Positions 47,074 through 56,550 are shown, counted from the first letter of the stretch. The stretch: 64,000 nucleotides of DNA from CBDFMR01 sp965249765 (GCA_965249765.1 CBDFMR010000004.1:1-64000); one strand, 5' to 3'. Notes: generated by a model not told the origin, from the letters alone. A program made the numbers and translations.

Positions 47074-48276
47074 TTACAACTCTCCTTTAAACGCTTTATT
47101 TAATACTGATTTCTTCAACTCCTCCAAATTATTTATTTTTTGCTGATAAATTGCTTCTAACTTTTTGGTTTCGGCAGAAAGGCTATTTAGCTTTTTGACT
47201 ATTTGTTGTTGTTCATTGATAGACGGAAAAGGGAAGTTTTGATTTTGAAATGTCCCTAAATTAATATTGTCTCTTGCTGTTCCTTTACCTTTTTCCTTTA
47301 AGTAGGATTTAAACGATTGCAGCAAGTATTCGACATACTCATTATTAGCTTTTTTGGGATTAACAGTAATTCCAATAACGCTATCAGGAAAACAAGAATC
47401 AAAAGTTAAAATGGCAGTTTCTGCGACATTAGCACCAACAATAGCAATACAAATTGTCCCTTTATCCCAAAGTTTACTTTGGGATAATCCTTTTTCATTG
47501 TATGTGTTTGAATATGTTTTTAGCCAGTGGTCAGAATTACTAATATCACCTGTTTGGATTAAGGGATATTTTCCTCCGAGTATTGATTTATCTCCTCTTG
47601 GACGGTGCTTTGATTTTCCTCTTGAAAACTCTTGTGAAACTGCATTTAAAGTTAATTCCTCCCAATCATCCCCTTTGTTTTCAAACACTCCTTGTAAATA
47701 ACTTTCAAAAAGTTCTTTAGCGTTTTGCAAGTTTTGTTCTGCATTGGCTTTTGCGGTATCTATGGCTGTAAAAGCTTTGTCTACAATAGCTACTATGCGT
47801 TGTTGTTCAGGTAAGGGTGGTAGTGGGATTTGTAAATTTCTAAATTTACTCATTGAAACACCTCCAATAATTCCAGTCATTTTGCTTTGAAAGTCTTTTT
47901 GAAATCTGTTACTAAAATAAAAATAATACACGTATTTACTATAAATATTTTTATTTGTAACTAAGGCAAATAGTTTATTTCCAAAACATACTTCTTGATT
48001 TGTAAAACCAATTTTACGTCCAGCACTTCCTCCTTCAGCACAAATCAGTATTGTATTTTCTGAAGCAATTTTAAAATCACTTTTCTCATCAAAAGGGATG
48101 CTAATCCCATTATCATAATCAATAATGCTCTTATAACTTACATCTTTTGTAGCGATATATGGTAGGCCTTCATTTAAGTTTAAGTACTTCTCTTTTTTTA
48201 CTTTAGCGTTTATACTATTGCCATTGAAAACTCGACCTACGTCTGATATTTTTTTTATTTCCCAACCTTTTTTCAT
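47074..48276 (-). CDS. hsdS: Type I restriction specificity subunit
   Basis: 400 residues with two target-recognition domains, each ended by a conserved helix: LPPLPEQQRIVAIVDKAF near 152 and FPSINEQQQIVKKLNSL near 350. Each domain reads one half of a bipartite DNA site. It overlaps hsdM by 4 bp. Confidence 0.94.
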   Translation of the reverse strand: MKKGWEIKKISDVGRVFNGNSINAKVKKEKYLNLNEGLPYIATKDVSYKSIIDYDNGISIPFDEKSDFKIASENTILICAEGGSAGRKIGFTNQEVCFGNKLFALVTNKNIYSKYVYYFYFSNRFQKDFQSKMTGIIGGVSMSKFRNLQIPLPPLPEQQRIVAIVDKAFTAIDTAKANAEQNLQNAKELFESYLQGVFENKGDDWEELTLNAVSQEFSRGKSKHRPRGDKSILGGKYPLIQTGDISNSDHWLKTYSNTYNEKGLSQSKLWDKGTICIAIVGANVAETAILTFDSCFPDSVIGITVNPKKANNEYVEYLLQSFKSYLKEKGKGTARDNINLGTFQNQNFPFPSINEQQQIVKKLNSLSAETKKLEAIYQQKINNLEELKKSVLNKAFKGEL

Positions 48277-49721
48277 ACCAAATCCAAAATTGAGTTTAAA
48301 ATGGTTTCGCTTTTGGCATCCAAAGCTTTCATACTTTTCAAAATTTCTTTTGGTTGGCGTAGTGGTGCTTCTTCAGGTGTATTGGGGTTTTTAGTGGAGA
48401 GGTCTAGCGTAGTTTGGTCAAGGTCTGTAATATTTACTATCCAAGAGTTTTCGCTTTCTTTTTGTGTTTTCTGAAACTCGATAAACTCCGCTAAATCCTT
48501 TTCGTTTAGTGGGTTGGTTTTTCCTAAGTTTCTGTCCAAATTCAATTGGTAAAACCAAGTTTTTTGGGTAGCACTTCCTTTTTCAAAAAAGAGTACTACT
48601 GTTTTTACTCCTGCACCTGTAAATGTTCCGCCTGGTAAATCGAGTACGGTATGTAAATTACAGTTGGTCAATAATTCTTTACGCAAGGCAACAGAAGCAT
48701 TGTCGGTATTGCTTAAAAAGGTGTTTTTAATTACAATTCCTGCTTTTCCGCCTGCTTTTAAAATTTTAATAAAATGCTGTAAAAACAAAGAGGCCGTTTC
48801 GCCTGTTTTTATCGGGAAGTTTTGCTGTACTTCTGCTCGTTCCTTTCCACCAAAAGGAGGATTAGCCAATACTACATTGTAGCGGTCTTTTTCTTGTATG
48901 TCGCTTAGGTTTTCGGCTAAGGTATTAGTATGAATAATATTGGGAGCTTCCACACCGTGCAATATCATATTCATAATACCAATAATGTAGGCAAGCGATT
49001 TTTTCTCTTTTCCGTAAAAAGTGTTTTTCTGTAAGGTTGTTACATCAGAAGTAGATATACCTTTTCTATTCAGGTAATCAAAAGCTTCTACCAAAAATCC
49101 CGCAGAACCCACTGCACCATCATAAATGGTTTCTCCAATTTGGGGAGCAACTACTTTTACAATGGTTTTAATCAATGGGCGAGGGGTGTAGTATTCACCA
49201 CCATTCCGCCCTGCGTTTCCCATATTCTTAATTTTCCCCTCATACAAATGGCTCATTTCAAGCTGTTCTGCGTGAGTTCTAAAACGGAGTTCGTCAATTA
49301 GGCTTACTACTTCTCGTAGGTTGTAACCGCTTTGTATTCGGTTTTTTAACTCGCTAAAAATTTCGCCAATTTTGTATTCAATGGTATTGGCACTTGTTGC
49401 GTTTGCTTTAAACTTTTTGAGGTAAGGGAAGAGTTCATTATTTACAAAATCCAATAAATCATCACCAGTCAACGCGTTATGGTCAATATTGCCGTTTGGC
49501 AATTTGGGTGCAGCCCAAATTGTCCAATGGTATTTTTTGTCAATTATTCTTTCGTAGGTTTTCCCAGAAAGTTCAGCCGCAGTTTGTTTGTCTTTTTCTA
49601 AATCATCTAAGTATTTTAAAAACAATACCCAAGAGGTTTGCTCTACGTAATCTAATTCGCTCCCACAACCTGCGTCTTTGTGCAGTATGTCGTCTATATT
49701 TTTAAAAGTCTGTTCAAACAT
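48273..49721 (-). CDS. hsdM: Type I DNA methyltransferase subunit
   Basis: 482 residues. N-terminal helical domain (YVEQTSWVLFLKYLDDLE), then the SAM site YDGAVGSAGFLVEAF (motif I, with Gly where Pro is usual) and catalytic VLANPPFGGKER (NPPF, N6-adenine). NGGEYYTPRPLIKTIV is the family linker. Second gene of the operon after a small regulator. Confidence 0.95.
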   Translation of the reverse strand: MFEQTFKNIDDILHKDAGCGSELDYVEQTSWVLFLKYLDDLEKDKQTAAELSGKTYERIIDKKYHWTIWAAPKLPNGNIDHNALTGDDLLDFVNNELFPYLKKFKANATSANTIEYKIGEIFSELKNRIQSGYNLREVVSLIDELRFRTHAEQLEMSHLYEGKIKNMGNAGRNGGEYYTPRPLIKTIVKVVAPQIGETIYDGAVGSAGFLVEAFDYLNRKGISTSDVTTLQKNTFYGKEKKSLAYIIGIMNMILHGVEAPNIIHTNTLAENLSDIQEKDRYNVVLANPPFGGKERAEVQQNFPIKTGETASLFLQHFIKILKAGGKAGIVIKNTFLSNTDNASVALRKELLTNCNLHTVLDLPGGTFTGAGVKTVVLFFEKGSATQKTWFYQLNLDRNLGKTNPLNEKDLAEFIEFQKTQKESENSWIVNITDLDQTTLDLSTKNPNTPEEAPLRQPKEILKSMKALDAKSETILNSILDLV

Positions 49722-49726
49722 TCGTA

Positions 49727-49924
49727 TTAATCTTTTTTGTTGGAGATAATTAGGTCTTTTACATCTACATCAAGTATTTCGGCTATTGCCATCAATACTT
49801 CCAGTCTTGGTTGTTGTCTGTTTTGCACATAACCGTTGACCATATTGTAGCTTTTGTTCAGCTTCTCAGCCAACCAAATCTGCTTAATTCCTTTTTCGTC
49901 CAATACTTCCTTTATTCTATTCAT
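49727..49924 (-). CDS. XRE regulator of the type I R-M operon
   Basis: 65-residue helix-turn-helix protein (GIKQIWLAEKLNKSYNMVNG, YVQNRQQPRLEVLMAIAEIL) 5 bp before hsdM. Probably the auto-regulator of the 11-kb operon that runs to 38698. Confidence 0.88.
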   Translation of the reverse strand: MNRIKEVLDEKGIKQIWLAEKLNKSYNMVNGYVQNRQQPRLEVLMAIAEILDVDVKDLIISNKKD

Positions 49925-50013
49925 CTGTATTTCAGAATTGAATTTGCAAGGTAATCATTTAGATTAAATATATCGTTTTTCGTTATAAAATATGTTGGAA
50001 TTACTCTTGTGAG

Positions 50014-50119
50014 CGTTGGAAAGAAATAGCTCTTTTGGTTTTTTAGGGTTGGCTCGTGTGTCGGCAAAAACCAAATGTGCTATTTGTGCGGTGGGCTGTT
50101 TTTTTAATTCTGACTAACG
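50014..50119. repeat. attC-like site 10
   Basis: CGTTGG at 50014 and CTAACG at 50114 are complementary ends apart from one G-T pair. Inside, AAATAGCTCTTTTGGTTTTT (50024) pairs with AAAAACCAAATGTGCTATTT (50066-50085) over a 21-base loop. It lies at the start of the type I R-M cassette. The edge is shared with IS110 copy 2. Confidence 0.75.
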
Positions 50120-51626
50120 TTCTCTAACCCCTTGATTATCAATTCTCTTTTTCTCGTAAGCTAATTTGTATTTCTGTCTGCTGAAGATTCCCAAATCATT
50201 GGGGTCAATACCAAATTTACTAATTTTCTTTCTGAGCTGAGCTATAGCTCTTCGTTTTTCATCAAGGAATACATATTGATTTGTTGGATTGTATTGCTCC
50301 CTCTTGGTAACCATATTCCAAAGGATGACTGCAAGTTTTCTGGCGGTTGCTGTGATAGCTGCTTGTCTACCTTTTCGAAAAGCTATCTTTTTGAAGAACT
50401 TACCTAGATCCGAGTCTTTTAAATTGCCAACTGCATTTGCAGCATTTCTCAAAGCGATCTTAAGTCGATTACTTCCTTTAGGTATTCTATTGGACAGGAT
50501 TCTTCCTCCACTCATTTTGTTGTTGGGGGCCAACCTAAGCCATGAAGCAAACTTCTTGGCAGAAGAGAATTTCTTCAGCCCTTCTGGACCTATTTCGCTC
50601 ATGAATGTGAGAACTGTACTGTGGCTTACTCCTGGTATTGCCATCAGGTCAACTCCATTAAAGTATTGATATGATATTATATTTAAATCAATACCTTTTA
50701 GGCCATTCTTATTTTGTTTCTTATATGGTTTTTTGGTAGGAAGATCGTCGACTACTCCTTGCTTCTGATTAATAAAATTCTGCAAGAAATCTGCAATTTC
50801 AAAATCACATTCTTTTATCATAGATTGATAGAATCTGTATCGCTTGAACTCTTGCTTCAGCCCAAAGAGGTAATCTTTTCTTTCATTTGACACTAAGGCC
50901 TTGGCAATCTCCTCTTCTGATTTTTTGCAATTGTAATGTCTGTGAGTTGCTAGAGATTTTGGATCTAAATCACCATTACAAATTGCTTCTATTATTTTGA
51001 TTCCTGTAAGACCAGTCACATCTCTGACGACCACATCTAGTCTGAAATTTAGCCACTTGAGAAACTTCTGCATTTTATGTGATGTGTCGGCTTTTTGAGC
51101 GATCATCTTGGCTCTATGTCTACATAAAGTTCTCAGCTTCTCAGTGGTTTCATCTGGCAAAAAACTTGCTGGAAGTAAACCCAGAGTATGCATCTTTTGT
51201 ATCCATTGACAATCTAGTACATCTGTCTTTTTCCGATTGATATTCTTTGTAAACTTACCATTGGTAAGTATGACCTCAAGACCTGAATTCATCAGCTCTA
51301 CAAAGAGGTTCTGCCAGTAGGTTCCAGTGGACTCCATAGCTACACTAGTGATATCTTTTGAGTGCAACCATTTTGATAGTGCTTTTAGATCTTCGGCATA
51401 CACTCCGAATTCTCTTACATCTTTGTTTGCTTGACCTAATGCCACAAAGTGACTTCGGCTTCCTACATCTATCCCCGCACAATTAGGATTGATGATTTGC
51501 ATCGAGATTGCCTTCTTTTCCATTTTATAGATTTAGATTATAAAATAGACTCTAACAAGAAGTATCTTTATTATTGAAAATTATTCTGATCGGGGTTCAC
51601 GCCAAAGCGTGACCACCATTGAAATT
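50106..51626 (-). mobile_element. IS110 family element copy 2
   Basis: Core 50133-51626 equals copy 1 in length. The preceding 27 bp (AATTCTGACTAACG...) are shared with copy 3 and contain the end of the transposase gene. They are either part of the element or a common target, because CTGACTAACGTT also occurs at attC-like site 1, where no IS is present. About 103 nt non-coding at the transposase 5' side may hold a bridge RNA. Confidence 0.85.
50114..51523 (-). CDS. IS110 transposase (copy 2)
   Basis: 469 residues, same as copy 1 but with the end KRIDNQGVRER. DEDD and Transposase_20 domains complete, so this is the reference copy in the window. Its stop codon is formed within CTAACG of the site edge. 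Confidence 0.94.
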   Translation of the reverse strand: MEKKAISMQIINPNCAGIDVGSRSHFVALGQANKDVREFGVYAEDLKALSKWLHSKDITSVAMESTGTYWQNLFVELMNSGLEVILTNGKFTKNINRKKTDVLDCQWIQKMHTLGLLPASFLPDETTEKLRTLCRHRAKMIAQKADTSHKMQKFLKWLNFRLDVVVRDVTGLTGIKIIEAICNGDLDPKSLATHRHYNCKKSEEEIAKALVSNERKDYLFGLKQEFKRYRFYQSMIKECDFEIADFLQNFINQKQGVVDDLPTKKPYKKQNKNGLKGIDLNIISYQYFNGVDLMAIPGVSHSTVLTFMSEIGPEGLKKFSSAKKFASWLRLAPNNKMSGGRILSNRIPKGSNRLKIALRNAANAVGNLKDSDLGKFFKKIAFRKGRQAAITATARKLAVILWNMVTKREQYNPTNQYVFLDEKRRAIAQLRKKISKFGIDPNDLGIFSRQKYKLAYEKKRIDNQGVRER

Positions 51627-51634
51627 TATCAACT

Positions 51635-51663
51635 GTCCCTAAACGTGAATTAGGGACTTTTTA
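51635..51663 (+). terminator. Hairpin terminator beside IS110 copy 2
   Basis: GTCCCTAA-ACGTGAA-TTAGGGAC followed by TTTTTA. It ends plus-strand transcription; no plus-strand gene ends here, so it may be a left-over from the displaced neighbour. The bases from here to 51852 show no gene. Confidence 0.6.
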
Positions 51664-51851
51664 CTTCTCGTACCAGAATGACGCTGGGACTTGTCCACCG
51701 AAATGAACAGAGATACCATTAAATAAACCGGTCTCTGATAGAGCCAATTCTAAGATAAGATGTATTCACGTTAGCGAGGGAAATTAATTTGCTGTGGAGA
51801 GTTTTATAGCTTGCTTTCTAAAATTTGGAACTGCAAATCTGGGGAATGACA

Positions 51852-51921
51852 GCGAACGGATGATTATATCCGACGTAGTGACGAAGGAGCTATGGCGTGA
51901 TATATAGTGTTACATGCTGGC
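51852..51921. repeat. attC-like site 11
   Basis: GCGAACGGATGATTATATCCGACGTAG faces GCTATGGCGTGATATATAGTG across TGACGAAGGA; GTTACAT at 51909. The same GGATGAT...GACGAAGGA frame occurs at sites 3, 7 and 9. Intron G starts at 51922. Confidence 0.7.
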
Positions 51922-52685
51922 GTGTGCCCTGAAGTTCCATCGGGTACTAAGTTAATCAAAAGAGATTAATGGAAATAGATGGAGCATGTTGTATTTGAGA
52001 CTTGATTTTTTTTCAGGTTGACCTTTCGGTAGGGAGCGACTAGGCGCACCTATCAAACCACCACAAGGTGCTTGCCTTTCAAGGGTTGGTACTGAGCGTT
52101 GTGGAAACGGTATTGACGTTCTTTTTGTTGAAGGACGGATGATATCAGGTGTTATCTAGGGAGATGAATATAGTGAACCACTGTTGAGGCATCGTGAGTA
52201 ACATATATTGTTGTTAAAAATCTGTAGGGATCGGCGGTCCAAGGAGAAGAGTCTATACGAGCAAACCTAATATGGCTAAGGGTAGGCGAACAACCGGTGT
52301 AAAGGTGGCATGAATCTAGATTGGGCTCAATACGAAACAGGGGAAGCTTGTTCAAGAAAAGAGAGGAAAACCATAAGCCAATGAGCTGACGATATATATC
52401 TGTCAGTTGGTAAAGTGATTACTCCAGTATTGAATGAGTGGCAGATCAACTCGTAGTAGTGATGAAGCTTTTGTAATGAGAGTGGAGCGAAGGGGTTGAC
52501 ATGCTCTGGGAACTTTCATCTGACCAACCTCCAAACTTTCGTTTGGAAGGAATGAAGCAGTGGCGTATCCGATTCTAGCGAATTGGCAAATCGTTAGGAT
52601 GAGTATGAAGAGCCGTGTGAGCTGAGAGGTTCAAGCACGGTTCTGTGAGAGGTTTAGGGGTGAGAGTCCCCTTTACCTACTCGAT
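51922..52685 (+). mobile_element. Group II intron G (ORF-less)
   Basis: 764 nt, GTGTGCCCTG to CTACTCGAT, domain V near 52613-52648 (GAGCCGTGTGAG... CAAGCACGGTTC). Closest to intron A. No RT. It lies antisense to the MvaI/BcnI-like restriction gene. Confidence 0.85.
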
Positions 52686-52740
52686 ACTCCTTCTGCCAAA
52701 CTCCGTTTATTTTTCATGTACGATATTTTTGTGGGTTGGC

Positions 52741-52788
52741 TTGTAGCTCTCTGTCGCCCGCAGGTACGAGGACGACAGTGTGCTGCAA
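52741..52788. repeat. Conserved hairpin, copy 2
   Basis: TTGTAGCTCTCTGTCG and ACGACAGTGTGCTGCAA over CCCGCAGGTACGAGG, nearly identical to 20825-20872. It ends 4 bp from the stop of the restriction gene, in the position of an attC site for this cassette. Confidence 0.7.
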
Positions 52789-52791
52789 TTG

Positions 52792-53973
52792 TCAAGCAAT
52801 TAATTCATATGTTTCACTCGGTGGAAATAGCAAGCCAATACCACTTGGTTTTATTTTAAACAACGGCCCTTTTTCAACAACTTTTCCTTTTGCATTCCTT
52901 TTAATTAAATGGTCGAGAGTTATGACACCTTGTTCAATCAATAGGTCAAATTGAGATATTATTGGACCTTTGGTATGTTCAACCTTTGAATACTGGAAAT
53001 ACTCTTTACCATCATTAATTATACTTTCAGCTTCAACCCAAAATGTTTCACCGTGCTTATCTTCAAGTCTTTTGTGTAGTTTATCAAGTGTCCAAACAAC
53101 AAAATCATTAATTCCTGCATTATCCGAGGTTTCTATAAGATGCTCAATGTCTGAATTAATTTCTAAGCTTAATCCTTGACTATTCGTTGTTATAGCTGAT
53201 ACTGTACAATATAATTTGAAGTCATCGCCTCGCCAATAGCCAAAGGCATCTAATATTTGAGCCGAACTTTTGAACTTGCTAAGTTTCCAATCAGGTACTT
53301 GAGCAAATAGAGTTTTTCTGTTGTTCCTTTTTCCTCTAAATGATTTCAGTTCTATTCCTTTGTAATCAGGAGTCTTTGATGAGTTTATATTTATTCCTAA
53401 TTGAGTTTCAAGTGTTCTACCAACTGATGTATCTGCATCAACCATTGATAATACAGGGCCTCGTTCAGCAATCTCTCGCAACAAGCCTAAAAGTTCTGAG
53501 GCAGTTTCACCTTCCTCTTTGTTTATTTGGAATAGTAGCTCTTTGATGGGACTTGATCTATCACTATTTAAAAGAGTCTCAATTCCTATTTGAGTAATGT
53601 TGATGATTCGTAAGCAATTATTATAGTTGACTATTGCTATAAGATCATCAGGGTTTGCATAGGTAGATAAATTATAAAACCATATCCGTGGATCACCACT
53701 TTTAGTCAAAGGTCTGTATAGTGAAGTTCGGCTGCTAATAACCTTTTCTTCTAAATAGATTTGGCACTCAATTAGTACTTTGTTGTCCGGGCCTTGTTTT
53801 TGATTGTCGTAATCATGAAGCTCTTCTCTTAACAAGAAACTTCTTATGGGTCCAGTCGCATCCATTATAGATTTTTTCAGACCCGTATGGGTTGGCTGTA
53901 TTAAGGTAAACGAAACTCGGTGTTTGGTTAATAGCTCAAATCGTTGTTTCTCTTTTGAAGTTAGTTCTCTCAC
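52792..53973 (-). CDS. MvaI/BcnI-like type II restriction endonuclease
   Basis: 393 residues. The region VGRTLETQLGININSSKTP then DYKGIELKSFR near 192-206 fits the PD-(D/E)xK site of the MvaI/BcnI family (Asp plus ExK). The rest is helical and beta DNA-binding sequence. The GTG start overlaps the methyltransferase TAG by one base, so the pair is coupled. Specificity is not readable. Confidence 0.72.
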   Translation of the reverse strand: MRELTSKEKQRFELLTKHRVSFTLIQPTHTGLKKSIMDATGPIRSFLLREELHDYDNQKQGPDNKVLIECQIYLEEKVISSRTSLYRPLTKSGDPRIWFYNLSTYANPDDLIAIVNYNNCLRIINITQIGIETLLNSDRSSPIKELLFQINKEEGETASELLGLLREIAERGPVLSMVDADTSVGRTLETQLGININSSKTPDYKGIELKSFRGKRNNRKTLFAQVPDWKLSKFKSSAQILDAFGYWRGDDFKLYCTVSAITTNSQGLSLEINSDIEHLIETSDNAGINDFVVWTLDKLHKRLEDKHGETFWVEAESIINDGKEYFQYSKVEHTKGPIISQFDLLIEQGVITLDHLIKRNAKGKVVEKGPLFKIKPSGIGLLFPPSETYELIA

Positions 53974-56183
53974 TATTTAATGTTCTTTAGAATTTCCATT
54001 GCCACTGCTCTTGCGAGTAACGGAGGTATAGCATTGCCAACTAAAGTAAACTGTGGCACTTCTGTTTTTCGTTTGCTCCCACCTGTTGACCGTTTGCCTT
54101 GAAATACAAAAGAGTCATCAAATGATTGCAACCTTGCCATTTCTCTAACTGTTAGTGCTCTTGGGGAGTTGAAATGAACATAGTCATCAGGGATGGTCAT
54201 AATTGTAGAGCTTTGACCATCTGGCTTTAACAGATTGTAATTTCTTTTCTGCGAACTCAAGCCTTTTTCTTTCAATGTGGTTTGAGCTTGTTTGTAACCA
54301 CCTTCTTCAATAATCACTTGTAATCTCTGGACAACTTCTGGGTTTTGATTACTTGTTTTGTGGTTGTGTAATTCGTCAAACAATTTTCTGCCATCATTCA
54401 ACGCTTCTTTATCCTTTACGTAGAAAGGTGGGGCAACTCTATATCTTTCTGGTAATCTGCCATTCTTACTCCATTCAGAATATTTTAATTCACCGTTACT
54501 TCCATTTTGTCCACCTATAGCTCTCTTCTTTAGAAGTTTAGAGTATTCTTTTGATTTTCCGTTATAGGTGGTTTTTAAATTTACATTTTCGTAGTATTTG
54601 GCTTCTTCATTGTTGCCTATAAAATCTAAATCATGTAGTGCTTCAAATACAGTAACCTTTTCTTCGGCAGTTACTGTAGCAGGAATGGTTTCTATTAATT
54701 CTTGATCTTTTCTACAACCAATAAAAAGAACTCTTTCTCTGTTCTGAGGTACACCATAGTTAGAAGCGTTAGCAACAAATGGTTTATTAATTTTATATAG
54801 TCTTATGTCCTTCAATATTGATTCAAGATTTGTTAATTTTTTTTCGTTGCAATATTCTCTTACTATCTGGATGCATCCTTCAAAAGAAGCAGTATATATT
54901 TCTAATGAGGTTTTAATATCTTCAATCTGTTTGGAGTGAGTCTTTGGAATACTAAGTTCATTAAATGAACTATTTATTTTATTAACTATACTTTCAAGAG
55001 AAAGCTCTTCTATGAAACTTGTAAAAGGATTAACGAACGCATCATCGTCAATATAATTTATATCTCTTTCTTTTATTATTTGATTCTGTAATTTTTCAAT
55101 TTCAGTTCTTCTTAATAATAGATTAAATCCGTGTCTGATTGTATTTATTCGATTGTCTGTTTTACTTGTCTTGTAATCAACAATCTGAGGTGTTAGTTTT
55201 TTAAATTTACTATCAAGTATTTTTATGAAATCAGAGTGGGACTTCTTCAAATCTTTCGGCTGTTGTTTTTCAAAATCAACTCTTCGTATTAAGAATTCAA
55301 GAACTTCTTTATGCGATTTATCATCTCTTATCAATTCCCATATAAATGTTTCGAGTTTTCCAATTTCCTTGATATCTATGATTGACTTAATTTCCTCAAT
55401 TATTCTATCCTTGATTTTACCCTTTTCTTTTGTTAGGATTCCTTTTACGTTTTCCATTACGAAGTATTTAGGCTGATATGTTTTTATTATTTCAAGATAA
55501 TGTCCAAACAAATCATCTTTTTTATCAAACTTCCTTCGCTTACCAGCCAAACTAAAACTCTGACAGGGAGGACCGCCACAGATTACATCAACATTTTTAT
55601 CTTTAAGCCTATCTTTTAGGTTTTCTCGAAAATCAAATTCTGTAATATCTTGACACAAGAATTCTGCATCTAAACCAAGCTGATGATTGTATCTAACTAT
55701 GTGAGTTAATTCACAATTCTCATTTATGTCACTTCCCAGCAAGAATTTGAAAGACTTATTTGCTAATTCAGCTTGAAGAAATCCTTCGCTGAATCCACCA
55801 GCTCCTGCAAAGAAATCAATGAATGTGTAAGTCTTGCCATAATTGGAAACGGGCTCTGATACAATATTTACCTGTGTTTCAGATTGATATGATGTGATTA
55901 TAGAATTTAGCTTTGCCTTAATTTCCTTATTCGTAAAGGTTTTTTTTGCAGAATCATTAAGTAAGGAACTTGCCCGATCTTTTAAATGAGTCAAAAAATG
56001 ATTTATTGTTTTAGCTTTTTTCGATTTCCCAAGGACAAGTTGTTTCTCTTTATTGAATTTGGTTTTTTCGATCTTTTCTTTTGTTGAAAGCTTGATTTGC
56101 TCACCATTGCAGTTGATTCGGAGGTGAATAGGGCACTGCCCATTTTTATTTGCTTTATCTAAATAGTAGTTTATTGTAGCCAT
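53973..56183 (-). CDS. DNA cytosine-5 methyltransferase with integrase Arm-like N-terminus
   Basis: 736 residues. m5C motifs in order: I FIDFFAGAGGFSEGF near 120, IV GGPPCQSFSLAGKR near 205, VI MENVKGIL near 245, VIII NRERVLFIG near 487 and X LVGNAIPPLLARA near 718. About 230 residues are inserted between VI and VIII. The first 60 residues (INYYLDKANKNGQCPIHLRI, LSTKEKI) resemble the Arm DNA-binding domain of Bacteroidota tyrosine integrases, which is unexpected in a methyltransferase. It protects against the coupled restriction enzyme. Confidence 0.93.
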   Translation of the reverse strand: MATINYYLDKANKNGQCPIHLRINCNGEQIKLSTKEKIEKTKFNKEKQLVLGKSKKAKTINHFLTHLKDRASSLLNDSAKKTFTNKEIKAKLNSIITSYQSETQVNIVSEPVSNYGKTYTFIDFFAGAGGFSEGFLQAELANKSFKFLLGSDINENCELTHIVRYNHQLGLDAEFLCQDITEFDFRENLKDRLKDKNVDVICGGPPCQSFSLAGKRRKFDKKDDLFGHYLEIIKTYQPKYFVMENVKGILTKEKGKIKDRIIEEIKSIIDIKEIGKLETFIWELIRDDKSHKEVLEFLIRRVDFEKQQPKDLKKSHSDFIKILDSKFKKLTPQIVDYKTSKTDNRINTIRHGFNLLLRRTEIEKLQNQIIKERDINYIDDDAFVNPFTSFIEELSLESIVNKINSSFNELSIPKTHSKQIEDIKTSLEIYTASFEGCIQIVREYCNEKKLTNLESILKDIRLYKINKPFVANASNYGVPQNRERVLFIGCRKDQELIETIPATVTAEEKVTVFEALHDLDFIGNNEEAKYYENVNLKTTYNGKSKEYSKLLKKRAIGGQNGSNGELKYSEWSKNGRLPERYRVAPPFYVKDKEALNDGRKLFDELHNHKTSNQNPEVVQRLQVIIEEGGYKQAQTTLKEKGLSSQKRNYNLLKPDGQSSTIMTIPDDYVHFNSPRALTVREMARLQSFDDSFVFQGKRSTGGSKRKTEVPQFTLVGNAIPPLLARAVAMEILKNIK

Positions 56184-56252
56184 ATGCGGACGTTTTTACG
56201 GACACGGACAATATTACGGACAAATATTGGTCTTTTCTAATATTTTATCCAC

Positions 56253-56348
56253 TTATGGTGGTGTGTGGGATTTGAAGGGGATGGCAGAAAAAGCAATGTG
56301 TCTGAAAGACTCTTTGCTTTTGGGTTTGGCAATTTTCTCAGCTTGCAT
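56253..56348 (-). CDS. Conserved cassette leader micro-ORF, copy 2
   Basis: 31 residues: MQAEKIAKPKSKESFRHIAF then SAIPFKSHTPP. The ATG directly follows CGTTAC of attC-like site 12 in the minus direction. The related frame at 23633-23737 lacks the ATG. It lies 70 bp before the methyltransferase gene. Whether it is translated is unknown; conservation may instead reflect RNA or DNA structure. Confidence 0.4.
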   Translation of the reverse strand: MQAEKIAKPKSKESFRHIAFSAIPFKSHTPP

Positions 56349-56542
56349 GTAACGGTCTTGTGTATGAAACGTAGCGTGCAAAAAAACACTACCTTTTTGG
56401 AATAGCACAGAGCCGAAATTTTATAATTTGTTTTTAATTTTTCTCTTTTTTTAAAGCCAAATTGAAAATTTGGCGGTCTTTGAAAATAAATACCAACTTT
56501 CAGTTTAGTAATTATTAGCCATGTTTTATACACCGTGTTAGC
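56349..56542. repeat. attC-like site 12 (long loop)
   Basis: GTAACGGTCTTGTGTATGAAAC at 56349 is inverted in GTTTTATACACCGTGTTAGC at 56523-56542. About 150 bases lie between, with an inner CCAAATTGAAAATTTGG palindrome. The next gene stops 8 bp from its right end. Nothing in it looks like a gene. Confidence 0.65.
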
Positions 56543-56550
56543 AATAGTTT

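Noticed and set aside
37184..50669. Identical 126-residue plus-strand frames within the IS110 copies
   Set aside because: They are shadows of the transposase coding strand and repeat only because the element repeats.
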